A model generated the notes under the pieces. That model had not been told where the DNA came from and ran no database searches. It worked only from the letters and a program-made list of their open reading frames with translations. A stretch of DNA of 64,000 nucleotides, taken from contig SUYU01000007.1 in assembly GCA_015060245.1 (NCBI GenBank), forward strand, positions 62,001-126,000, written 5' to 3'. The stretch is from Bacteroidales bacterium (GTDB lineage Bacteria; Bacteroidota; Bacteroidia; Bacteroidales; UBA932). The position numbers and the translations under genes were made by a program. Shown piece by piece: positions 54,530 to 61,293 of the stretch; position 1 is the stretch's first letter, and each line of letters opens with the position of its first letter.

Positions 54530-54537
54530 TATATTTG
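54530..54537 (+). promoter_or_regulatory. -7 promoter element for the DUF4251 gene
   Basis: TATATTTG lies 27 nt before the start codon in the gap between two divergent genes. A TTTG (54498-54501) is 28 nt upstream, longer than the standard spacing. Confidence 0.45.
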
Positions 54538-54564
54538 TAGCGACAGATATTAACAATTCAATTA

Positions 54565-55152
54565 ATGATTATGAAAAGATTTTTATTGGTTCTACTGGCT
54601 GCTATTTTTACATTCCCGGCAGTTTATGCGCAACAGGAAAAGGCTTCAAAAGAGGAGGCAAAAATCCAAAAGCAGAGAGAAAAGGAGCAGAAGAAAGCCA
54701 TGAGGGAGGCACAGGAAATGGCAAGTTTCAATGCCGCACTCCTTGCCATCAAAAACAACTCTTTTGTACTTGAAGCCGACAGGGTGGAATTCAAGAGGGG
54801 AACATTCATCAATGTTGTATCTACAACAAACTTTGTAATGCAGGAGGGCGATGAGGCCACCGTACAACTCTCTTTCAACGGAGCGGCAATCGGTCCAAAT
54901 GGAGTAGGCGGACTCACTGTTGAAGGTGCAGTATCAAACCAGGACCTCTCTACAGACAAGAAAGGCAATGTCAACTACAAATTTATGATTAATGGAGTGG
55001 GCATTTCCGCTACAATCACCATAAGGATGGCCAAAGGATCAAACTACTGTACCGCCACAGTCACTCCAAATTTCAACAGCAACAGAACTGAATTTACAGG
55101 ATATCTGAAGCCAAGAAAAGGTGCAAACATCCATAAGGGTATGGCTCTATAG
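54565..55152 (+). CDS. DUF4251 domain protein, exported
   Basis: A 195-residue protein with signal peptide (FLLVLLAAIFTFPAVYAQ), a highly charged Lys/Glu/Gln helix at about 22-55 and a beta-rich DUF4251 domain at about 60-195 (FVLEADRVEFKRGTFINVVS, FNGAAIGPNGVGGLTVEG, SNRTEFTGYLKP). The function of the family is unknown. An ATG at 54571 is an equally good start. Its last 6 nt overlap the 3' end of the convergent EFR1 gene. Confidence 0.85.
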   Translation: MIMKRFLLVLLAAIFTFPAVYAQQEKASKEEAKIQKQREKEQKKAMREAQEMASFNAALLAIKNNSFVLEADRVEFKRGTFINVVSTTNFVMQEGDEATVQLSFNGAAIGPNGVGGLTVEGAVSNQDLSTDKKGNVNYKFMINGVGISATITIRMAKGSNYCTATVTPNFNSNRTEFTGYLKPRKGANIHKGMAL

Positions 55153-56049
55153 GGCCATACTCCATTGTGGCTCCTTGCGTGCCGAGCAGTTCCTGTGCAG
55201 CATCTCCGAATATGGTGTATTGAAAATCCTTGCACCAAAAGGGCATCCCTTTACGCATGCACAGCACTTTGTGCAGATGGCTGGGTCACTCTCTATGGCC
55301 ATATCCTCCTCAAGGCCCTCTTCATTTCCAAACGTCTTCATTTCAATACAGCCTACTGGACACATGTCAATGCATCTGCCACAAAGGACGCATCTGTTTA
55401 TGTCTGTTTGCGGAGTTGCAGGTGAAGGCTTGTACTCCCGGTATGGACGGTTACCTTTTATATCGAGTTTCAACTCTGCCATTATAACAGATTTTTCATC
55501 TTGACCGGCCTGCGACAATCTCTGCTGCAATTCTTCACACACAGCCGCCAACTGACTGCCGAACATGGCACATTTTTCAAGGTCAAGGCTGTCGGGACGC
55601 TCCTGGGCAATAGGAAACTCCTCTGTGGAGTATGAATGCTCACCTATGAATGAGGCTGCAGCAAGCGGCAAAAAGCCACATTCACGGCACAAATCTGCCA
55701 ATTCAATAAGGGCATCATCATAATCCCTGTTTCCATATACCGCCACAACAGCACATGGAGAACCCTCTGATTTCAACATCCTGATACGCTCTGCGGCTGT
55801 CGGAGCCACCCTTCCGCCATATACGGGGGCCGCAATTACAGCAAACGAATCATTCACCTGCAATCTTCTGCCGCCTAGAGTAATGTCCAGCACATCCGTT
55901 TCAAGAGGTGCGCCCGCTGCCGATGAGATCTGCCTGATGGAGTTGTCGCCATTCATAGACGCCGCAAACGCCTCTGCTACAGCCTCTGCAATTTTTCCTG
56001 ATGTTCCGGTTGGCGAGTAATATATTGATGTGACTCTATTTATATTCAT
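55147..56049 (-). CDS. EFR1-type flavodoxin-ferredoxin fusion protein
   Basis: A 300-residue cytosolic redox protein. The N-terminal flavodoxin-like domain (about 1-170) shows the FMN loop YYSPTGTSGKIAEAVAEAF and APVYGGRVAPTAAERI. Two 4Fe-4S clusters follow in the C-terminal third, CVLCGRCIDMCPVGC (about 217-231) and CTKCCACVKGCPFGA (about 261-275). This domain order matches the EFR1 family of anaerobes, whose substrate is unknown. The leader contains a 15-bp minisatellite (56062-56136). It converges with DUF4251. Confidence 0.9.
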   Translation of the reverse strand: MNINRVTSIYYSPTGTSGKIAEAVAEAFAASMNGDNSIRQISSAAGAPLETDVLDITLGGRRLQVNDSFAVIAAPVYGGRVAPTAAERIRMLKSEGSPCAVVAVYGNRDYDDALIELADLCRECGFLPLAAASFIGEHSYSTEEFPIAQERPDSLDLEKCAMFGSQLAAVCEELQQRLSQAGQDEKSVIMAELKLDIKGNRPYREYKPSPATPQTDINRCVLCGRCIDMCPVGCIEMKTFGNEEGLEEDMAIESDPAICTKCCACVKGCPFGARIFNTPYSEMLHRNCSARKEPQWSMAL

Positions 56050-56061
56050 AGTTGGGATTCT

Positions 56062-56136
56062 TTAATTTGCTTGACATTAATTTGCTTGACTTTGATTTGC
56101 TTGACCTTAATTTATTTGACCTTAATTTATTTGACC
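56062..56136. repeat. Minisatellite A, five 15-bp units in the EFR1 leader
   Basis: Five direct copies of TTAATTTGCTTGACN (56062, 56077, 56092, 56107 and 56122), the last two with TTATTTGACC in place of TTGCTTGAC. The array lies 13-87 nt upstream of the EFR1 start, so it would be transcribed into its 5' leader. Unit number is likely to vary between strains. Confidence 0.85.
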
Positions 56137-56142
56137 ATATCA

Positions 56143-56323
56143 TTACTGATGGTTTGCATCAGCACATTCGGCAGCAGCGCATTCGGCAGCAGCACATGCA
56201 GCATCAGCACATTCGGCAGCAGCGCATTCGGCTGCAGCACATTCAGCAGCAGCACATTCAGCAGCAGCAGGCCATTTCCTCAGAGCGCAAACCGGCGCCC
56301 GCTTTCCATTGGCTGCTAATCAT
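56143..56323 (-). pseudogene. Small AAAEC pentapeptide-repeat gene, frameshifted
   Basis: On the minus strand an ATG (56323) overlaps the agcS stop and opens MISSQWKAGAGLRSEEMA, then stops at 56258. Removing one C from the GGCC at 56270-56273 joins it to a second frame that reads AAAAEC followed by repeated AAAEC and variants (ADAAC), ending ADANHQ and a TAA at 56143-56145. The repaired product would be about 59 residues with a Cys in every fifth position. Units differ mainly at codon third bases (GCT/GCA/GCC, TGT/TGC), so the frame looks selected. I do not recognise the family. An assembly error or phase variation could explain the extra base. Confidence 0.5.
56156..56272. repeat. Minisatellite B, 15-bp GC-rich units
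   Basis: About eight units related to GCAGCAGCACATTCG, encoding AAAEC on the minus strand. It is adjacent to minisatellite A but unrelated in sequence; both have a 15-bp period. Confidence 0.85.
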
Positions 56324-57713
56324 CTATTACCGGTATATCCGAATCGTCGTAATCATCCAGTTTGTTATTCCAAAGATACTTGCGGGTCTCAGCAACAACC
56401 ACTCCGCTCAACAGCAGAAGCGAGATAAGGTTAGGAAGTGCCATAAGGGCATTTGTACCGTCGGCAATATTCCATACAAGCGACAAATCAACAACCGCTC
56501 CAACAAACACAAGAACCACCCATATTCCCCTGTAGAAGTAAATGGTCTTTTTGCCTGCAAGATACTCTATTGCCTTCTCCGCATAGTATGACCAGCCAAG
56601 AATTGTTGAGAATGCAAAGGTCACAAGACCAACTGTAAGTATTATTGAACCCACATACGGGATCTTTCCGAATGCCGCCTGGGTAAGTTTTGCACCATCG
56701 GCATAACTTATATCGGGATATGCAATTATACTGCTCACAAGTACAAGACCTGTAAGGGCACATACCACCACTGTATCCCAGAATGTTGCAGTTGAAGAGA
56801 CAAGTGCCTGCCTGACCGGATTGCGGGTCTGGGCAGCAGCAGCCACAATTGGAGCAGAGCCCATACCTGATTCGTTCGAGAAGAGGCCTCGTGCTATACC
56901 AAAACGGGCAGCCATCATTATTGATGCACCAATGAAACCGCCACCGGCAGCCGCAGGATCAAATGCGGCCCTCACAATAAGTGATATTGTCTCGCCCATA
57001 TATTGCCAGTTTATTCCAATAATAATAAGACACCCCAGTACATAGAAGATTGCCATGAACGGCACAAGTGCGCTGCATACATTTGCAATTCCTTTTACGC
57101 CAAAAATGATTACCAATGCCACTATAACAGCAAGTACAATACCTGTAACGTAAGTAGGGATGCCCTCAAATCCTCCGCCGAACAGCCCCGGTTCTGCCAA
57201 TAGTGTTGAGATTGCATTTGCCTGTACAGTATTTCCAATGCCCAGGGCGGCGATTGCCGTAAAGACGCAGAATACAACCGCAAGCCACTTCATTTTAAGT
57301 CCCCTTTCAAGGGCATACATAGGACCGCCCAACATTGTTCCGTCAGAGGTCTTTACCCTGTATTTTATTGCAAGAAGTCCTTCAGAATATTTTGTTGCAA
57401 TGCCAAACACACCTGTAATCCAGCACCAAAGTACTGCACCAGGGCCTCCAAGGGCGATTGCCGTTGCCACACCTATGATGTTTCCTGTACCTATGGTAGC
57501 AGCCAAAGATGTTGCCAAGGCCCCGAACTGGCTCACATCACCGGATGAATCGGGGTCCTTTGTAAATGAGAGTTTTATAGCCTTGAATATCTTCAATTGC
57601 GGGAACCTCAACCTCACGGTAAGGAAGATATGTGTACCGAGAAGCAAAATGATTGTGGGCCATCCCCACAATGCCGCAGTTATGTCGGCAATAATTTGAG
57701 AAAAAGAGTTCAT
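56316..57713 (-). CDS. Alanine/glycine:cation symporter (AgcS family)
   Basis: A 465-residue sodium- or proton-coupled amino acid importer with about eleven membrane segments. Family landmarks are SLAATIGTGNIIGVATAIALGGPGA (first part of it), RFGIARGLFSNESGMGSAPI and AFSTILGWSYYAEKA. It should import alanine or glycine; exact specificity is inferred. The acidic tail (DDYDDSDIPVIDD) is unusual. It is divergent from the DUF454 gene with a shared palindromic promoter at 57742-57757. Confidence 0.92.
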   Translation of the reverse strand: MNSFSQIIADITAALWGWPTIILLLGTHIFLTVRLRFPQLKIFKAIKLSFTKDPDSSGDVSQFGALATSLAATIGTGNIIGVATAIALGGPGAVLWCWITGVFGIATKYSEGLLAIKYRVKTSDGTMLGGPMYALERGLKMKWLAVVFCVFTAIAALGIGNTVQANAISTLLAEPGLFGGGFEGIPTYVTGIVLAVIVALVIIFGVKGIANVCSALVPFMAIFYVLGCLIIIGINWQYMGETISLIVRAAFDPAAAGGGFIGASIMMAARFGIARGLFSNESGMGSAPIVAAAAQTRNPVRQALVSSTATFWDTVVVCALTGLVLVSSIIAYPDISYADGAKLTQAAFGKIPYVGSIILTVGLVTFAFSTILGWSYYAEKAIEYLAGKKTIYFYRGIWVVLVFVGAVVDLSLVWNIADGTNALMALPNLISLLLLSGVVVAETRKYLWNNKLDDYDDSDIPVIDD

Positions 57714-57741
57714 AGGTTCTGTTATAGGTTAAAATTTAGCG

Positions 57742-57757
57742 TATCTTTGCAAAGATA
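57742..57757. promoter_or_regulatory. Divergent palindromic -7 element for agcS and the DUF454 gene
   Basis: TATCTTTGCAAAGATA reads TATCTTTG on both strands, each a match to TAnnTTTG, and lies 28 nt from the agcS start and 36 nt from the DUF454 start. Two polymerases could not use it together. Confidence 0.5.
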
Positions 57758-57793
57758 AAAAATTTACTGAAAAGTCCTATACCCATTAAGGTC

Positions 57794-58156
57794 ATGATCA
57801 AGCATATATATATAATTTCAGCCACAATTTGTGTAGGACTTGGACTTTTAGGTACATTCATTCCACTATTGCCCACAACACCCTTCCTGCTTCTTGCCAT
57901 TTTTCTCTTCATGAGATCATCCAAATCGGGTGTAAAGATGATTTTGCGCAACAGGATTCTTGCCCCCTATGTAGTCTCATACTTCTCAAAAGAGGGTATA
58001 CCCATGAATATATTGCTGCGTACAATTTTACTGCTCTGGCTCACAATGGGCTGTTGCATCATTTGGGCTACCCACAACATATATGTGCGGCTGCTGCTGG
58101 CGGCCATTGCAGCAGGCGTCACAATACATCTTGTGCTCAAAAGAAAAAAAGATTAG
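57794..58156 (+). CDS. DUF454 family membrane protein (YbaN-like)
   Basis: A 120-residue protein with three or four membrane helices and the family opening GLGLLGTFIPLLPTTPFLLLAIFLFMRSS (start of it). YbaN-like proteins have no proven function. It is divergent from agcS, and its stop lies 40 nt before the M28 peptidase start. Confidence 0.9.
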   Translation: MIKHIYIISATICVGLGLLGTFIPLLPTTPFLLLAIFLFMRSSKSGVKMILRNRILAPYVVSYFSKEGIPMNILLRTILLLWLTMGCCIIWATHNIYVRLLLAAIAAGVTIHLVLKRKKD

Positions 58157-58163
58157 TTTTTAG

Positions 58164-58171
58164 TATATTTG
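58164..58171 (+). promoter_or_regulatory. -7 promoter element for the M28 peptidase gene
   Basis: TATATTTG lies 25 nt before the M28 start, in the 40-nt gap after DUF454. The -33 box is not clear. Confidence 0.4.
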
Positions 58172-58196
58172 TGCATCACTTAAAAAAGCCACTGCC

Positions 58197-59846
58197 ATGA
58201 AAAAAAAGAGCATGGTGAATAGATTCACCTTTTCAATTGCTGTTGCACTCTTTGTGCTTACGGGCCATTTGCTGTCGGCCCAGGAAAGAGTTGACAAGAC
58301 ATCTTCTACGCAAACAGCGACCGATCCTGTAATTGAAAAAATCATTGAACTGGGACGTACACAAAACATGACTACAGAACATCTTGACATCCTCTGCAAC
58401 CGTTTCGGAGGCAGAATTACAGGCTCCGATGCCTGCGAGAATGTTGAGAACTGGTGCGAACACATGTTCCGCAAATGGGGCCTTGAGGTCTGGAGGGAGG
58501 AGGTAGGCCAGTTGCCTGTAGGATTCAACAGAGGACCTTGGTCGGGAAGAATGATAGGCGGCAATGGAATGACTCTCCATTTTATAACCCCTTCATATAC
58601 ATCCGGGACCAGGGGCGTCCAGCGCGGCCATGTGGTAATTGAACCGTATACACAGGAGGAGTTTGACCGGATGAAAGGCACACTGAAGGGTGCATGGGTT
58701 CTCATTGGCGGCAGGAGCAGCGGATGGCCGATTGACTTCTCGGCCAAAGAGGATTCGGTGAGGGCCAAAACCATTGCATTCAATACGGAGGCTACCATAA
58801 AGAACAGGGAGATACAGCAATATAACCGTGAACTGGACAGGGCAAAAAGGAGCAACCCTAAAGACAAACGTGAAAAAAAGGAACTCATTAAGTTGAAAAA
58901 GACCCCTGCCCTCTTTTACAAAGAGATGAAAGAGGCCGGAATTCTTGGCATTATACAATCTGCACCGGTACCGCTTACAGCGCTCTATGACCGCAAGAAC
59001 ATAGATCAGATGAGTTTTGACAATCTTCCGGACCTTCCGGATATAAAACTTGATGAGGAGCAGTACAATATCATCAAGAAGATGGTGCAGCGCAGGGAGT
59101 ATTTCCAACTTGAATTTGACATAAGGAACCATTTCAAAATGGGGCCAGTAAAGTACTACAACATCATTGGCGTAATCAAAGGCACAGAATACCCTAATGA
59201 GTATGTCATGGCCGGCGGACACATAGACTCCTTTGACTCCGCCACAGGAGGTGTTGACTGCGGTGTGGGCATCACCCCTACACTTGAAGCGGCAAGGCTT
59301 ATAGCAATGGCCGGAGGAAAACCTAAAAGAAGCATTCTCTTTTGCCTATGGGCTGCAGAGGAGTTCGGGCTTTTGGGTTCGACCCATTTTGTAAATTCGC
59401 ATCCCGACAAATTGCCGTTCATTTCAAACTACTTCAACCGCGACGGTGGTCCGCTCGTTCCATACGAAATAACCGTACCACCCGCAATGTATGATGATTT
59501 TGCCGCCATTGAGGGTGCCATAAACTCAATCAACCCCGATTTTCCGTTCAAGGTATACAAGAGGGAGGGAGAAGCGCCCGACTTTCCTGTAAGGTCAGGA
59601 GGTTCTGACCATGCTCCATTTGCAAAGGCAGGAGTGCCGGTCTTCTATCCACGCTTGGGAGACCCCAAAGGGTACAATTTCCAGTATATGGAGATCTGGC
59701 ACACTGAGAGCGACCTTTTCAACAAGAGCATTCCTGAATATCAGGAGCATTCATCCGTTGTAACTGCGGTTATGCTGTACCACCTTGCGAATCTTGACCA
59801 TCTGCTCAACAGGGAGGGTATGTACAAGGAGAAAAAGAGCCAATAG
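58197..59846 (+). CDS. Secreted M28-family metallopeptidase
   Basis: A 549-residue exported zinc aminopeptidase-like protein. A signal peptide ends near LTGHLLSAQ. A PA-like inserted domain is likely at about 140-290. The M28 core carries the metal and catalytic residues: GGHIDSFDSATGGVDCGVG (His, Asp), WAAEEFGLLGS (Glu-Glu), RDGGP and SDHAPFAKAGVP (His). It should release amino acids or dipeptides from peptides in the periplasm or outside. It shares its direction with DUF454, and MarC converges on it. Confidence 0.92.
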   Translation: MKKKSMVNRFTFSIAVALFVLTGHLLSAQERVDKTSSTQTATDPVIEKIIELGRTQNMTTEHLDILCNRFGGRITGSDACENVENWCEHMFRKWGLEVWREEVGQLPVGFNRGPWSGRMIGGNGMTLHFITPSYTSGTRGVQRGHVVIEPYTQEEFDRMKGTLKGAWVLIGGRSSGWPIDFSAKEDSVRAKTIAFNTEATIKNREIQQYNRELDRAKRSNPKDKREKKELIKLKKTPALFYKEMKEAGILGIIQSAPVPLTALYDRKNIDQMSFDNLPDLPDIKLDEEQYNIIKKMVQRREYFQLEFDIRNHFKMGPVKYYNIIGVIKGTEYPNEYVMAGGHIDSFDSATGGVDCGVGITPTLEAARLIAMAGGKPKRSILFCLWAAEEFGLLGSTHFVNSHPDKLPFISNYFNRDGGPLVPYEITVPPAMYDDFAAIEGAINSINPDFPFKVYKREGEAPDFPVRSGGSDHAPFAKAGVPVFYPRLGDPKGYNFQYMEIWHTESDLFNKSIPEYQEHSSVVTAVMLYHLANLDHLLNREGMYKEKKSQ

Positions 59847-59881
59847 CGCATGCCATCAAGCACAATGCCCAACTTGCGTAA

Positions 59882-59914
59882 ACAAAAATTGCCTTCCTAA
59901 AACAGGGAGGCAAT
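59882..59914 (-). terminator. Intrinsic terminator overlapping the marC 3' end
   Basis: On the minus strand ATTGCCTCCCT / AGGAAGGCAAT (one G-T pair, 5-nt loop) is followed by TTTTTGTTT. The left arm contains the last marC codons and its stop. Confidence 0.75.
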
Positions 59915-60472
59915 ATTTGTTGCAAAGAGTTTGATTGAGATGGCAAGCAATATGATTCCAAAGAATTTCCTCAGGACATAAATTGTTCCTTTGCCGAGAA
60001 ACTTCTCAATATACTCAAGTTTGTTCAGTACAAAATAGACAACTATCATGTTGAGTACAATTGCCACTATAATGTTTTGAAAAGCATACTCTGCCCTCAA
60101 TGAAAGCAGTGTTGTAAGGGTTCCGGCGCCGGCAATGAGCGGAAATATTATAGGAACGAGAGTAGCACTTCCTCCAGGCCCGTCGTTCTTCATAAGTTCA
60201 ACGCCAAGAATCATCTCCAGGGCAAGCACAAAGATCACAATTGAACCGGCCACCGCAAAAGATTCGATATTCACACCAAAAAGTGCCAGCAAACCGTCGC
60301 CTGCTATAAGGAAAATTATAAACAATATGAGCGAACCTATAGCAGCAAAAAGTGGCTTCACCTTGCCGCCCTTTGACTTTATGTCAATTATAATGGGAAT
60401 TGACCCTGTTATATCAATTATGGCAAAGAGTACCATAAAGGCGCTCACAATCTCTTTTATGCTGAAATTCAT
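59897..60472 (-). CDS. MarC family membrane protein
   Basis: A 191-residue protein with six membrane helices and the MarC motif region (DITGSIPIIIDI, then GPGGSATLVPIIFPLIAGAGT). The family was once thought to be an antibiotic efflux protein, but its role is not established. A charged KSKGGKVKP loop separates helices 1 and 2. It converges with the M28 peptidase gene. Confidence 0.9.
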   Translation of the reverse strand: MNFSIKEIVSAFMVLFAIIDITGSIPIIIDIKSKGGKVKPLFAAIGSLILFIIFLIAGDGLLALFGVNIESFAVAGSIVIFVLALEMILGVELMKNDGPGGSATLVPIIFPLIAGAGTLTTLLSLRAEYAFQNIIVAIVLNMIVVYFVLNKLEYIEKFLGKGTIYVLRKFFGIILLAISIKLFATNIASLF

Positions 60473-60502
60473 GGCTTTTGAAAGAAATTATTATTTATTT
60501 TT

Positions 60503-60534
60503 TTTGTAAAGTTAAAAAAAATATGCTAATTTTA
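60503..60534 (+). promoter_or_regulatory. Promoter of the histone H1-like gene
   Basis: TTTG (60503-60506), 20 nt, then TAATTTTA (60527-60534): close to the consensus apart from the last base. It lies 33 nt before the start codon. Confidence 0.6.
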
Positions 60535-60567
60535 TGTCGCATAATAACTTAATAAAACTGTACAGCA

Positions 60568-60747
60568 ATGAAAGAACTTATTGAAAAAATCAATGCAGAG
60601 TTTGCAGCATTCACAAAAGACGCTGAGGCTCAATTAGTTAAAGGTAACAAGGCTGCTGGAACTCGCGCTAGAAAATCTGCTCTTGAACTTGGCAAGTTAA
60701 TGAAGGAGTTCAGAAAAGTTTCTATCGAGGCTGCAAAAAACGAGTAA
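60568..60747 (+). CDS. Histone H1-like small DNA-binding protein
   Basis: A 59-residue protein, MKELIEKINAEFAAFTKDAE at its start, rich in Lys and Ala with KGNKAAGTRARKSALELGKL in the middle. It matches the Bacteroidota Hc1/histone H1-like proteins, which probably bind DNA and compact it, but lacks long Lys-rich tails. It has a good promoter and an A-rich leader. It has its own terminator at 60793-60823 and no operon partner. Confidence 0.88.
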   Translation: MKELIEKINAEFAAFTKDAEAQLVKGNKAAGTRARKSALELGKLMKEFRKVSIEAAKNE

Positions 60748-60792
60748 CAATTTTGTTACTTGAGAAAGAAAAAAAAGAAGTTACTTTACAAG

Positions 60793-60823
60793 GAAGTTGA
60801 TTTTAAGCAACTTCTTTTTTTTT
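60793..60823 (+). terminator. Intrinsic terminator after the histone-like gene
   Basis: GAAGTTG / CAACTTC with an 8-nt loop followed by nine T residues. The final T residues overlap the stop codon of the convergent lipoprotein gene. A larger alternative stem starts at AAGAAGTTAC near 60774. Confidence 0.8.
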
Positions 60824-61289
60824 ACCCAAAATTTCCAAACAGTTCATAGTCAACTATCAATCCCAGTTTTTCCTCTTCACTCCACAACCAGTACCTTTTA
60901 TCCTCCTGCTTGAGCAGAACCATAGGTAAAAAGAGTCTTGTTTCCGTGGCAGACTTGCTCTCCCTGTATATAAGTTCCACAATGATTACATCGTTGATCT
61001 TTATAAGATCTTTGGGATAGTCCCTGAAGTATGCATTTACATAACGGGACTGGTCATCGGTCTGGAATCTGATGCACTTGTGTTTGAAATTATATACATA
61101 CTGTGAACTCTCTTTGTTGAACTGCATAAGGTAATTTTTACCCTTTACCAGACCTACAGCACTCTTCTTCTCAAAGTTGTCAGACTCAACCGAAAGTCCA
61201 TGAGTCTTCTCGTTGCACCCGGCTATGGAAATCACAAGGAGCATAAGCAGTGTTCCTGCAACAAATCCCGATATATTATTTTTTACCAT
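60822..61289 (-). CDS. Small lipoprotein of unknown function
   Basis: A 155-residue protein with a lipoprotein signal (TLLMLLVISIAGC, Cys25). The rest is soluble and beta-rich with aromatic residues near the end (RYWLWSEEEKLGLIVDYELF). I do not recognise a family. It is 4 nt after the M6 metalloprotease gene on the same strand and therefore probably cotranscribed with it, which suggests a partner or a separately exported product. Confidence 0.7.
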   Translation of the reverse strand: MVKNNISGFVAGTLLMLLVISIAGCNEKTHGLSVESDNFEKKSAVGLVKGKNYLMQFNKESSQYVYNFKHKCIRFQTDDQSRYVNAYFRDYPKDLIKINDVIIVELIYRESKSATETRLFLPMVLLKQEDKRYWLWSEEEKLGLIVDYELFGNFG

Positions 61290-61293
61290 TGCT

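Noticed and set aside
56156..56272. Repeat array considered as a CRISPR array.
   Set aside because: Units are 15 bp with no unique spacers and there are no cas genes in the window.
56052..56591. A 179-codon plus-strand ORF across the two minisatellites, rich in Gln, His, Ile and Arg.
   Set aside because: It starts at a TTG, runs through simple repeats and then antisense to the agcS coding end; its frame does not show synonymous-type variation. The minus-strand AAAEC frame is favoured.
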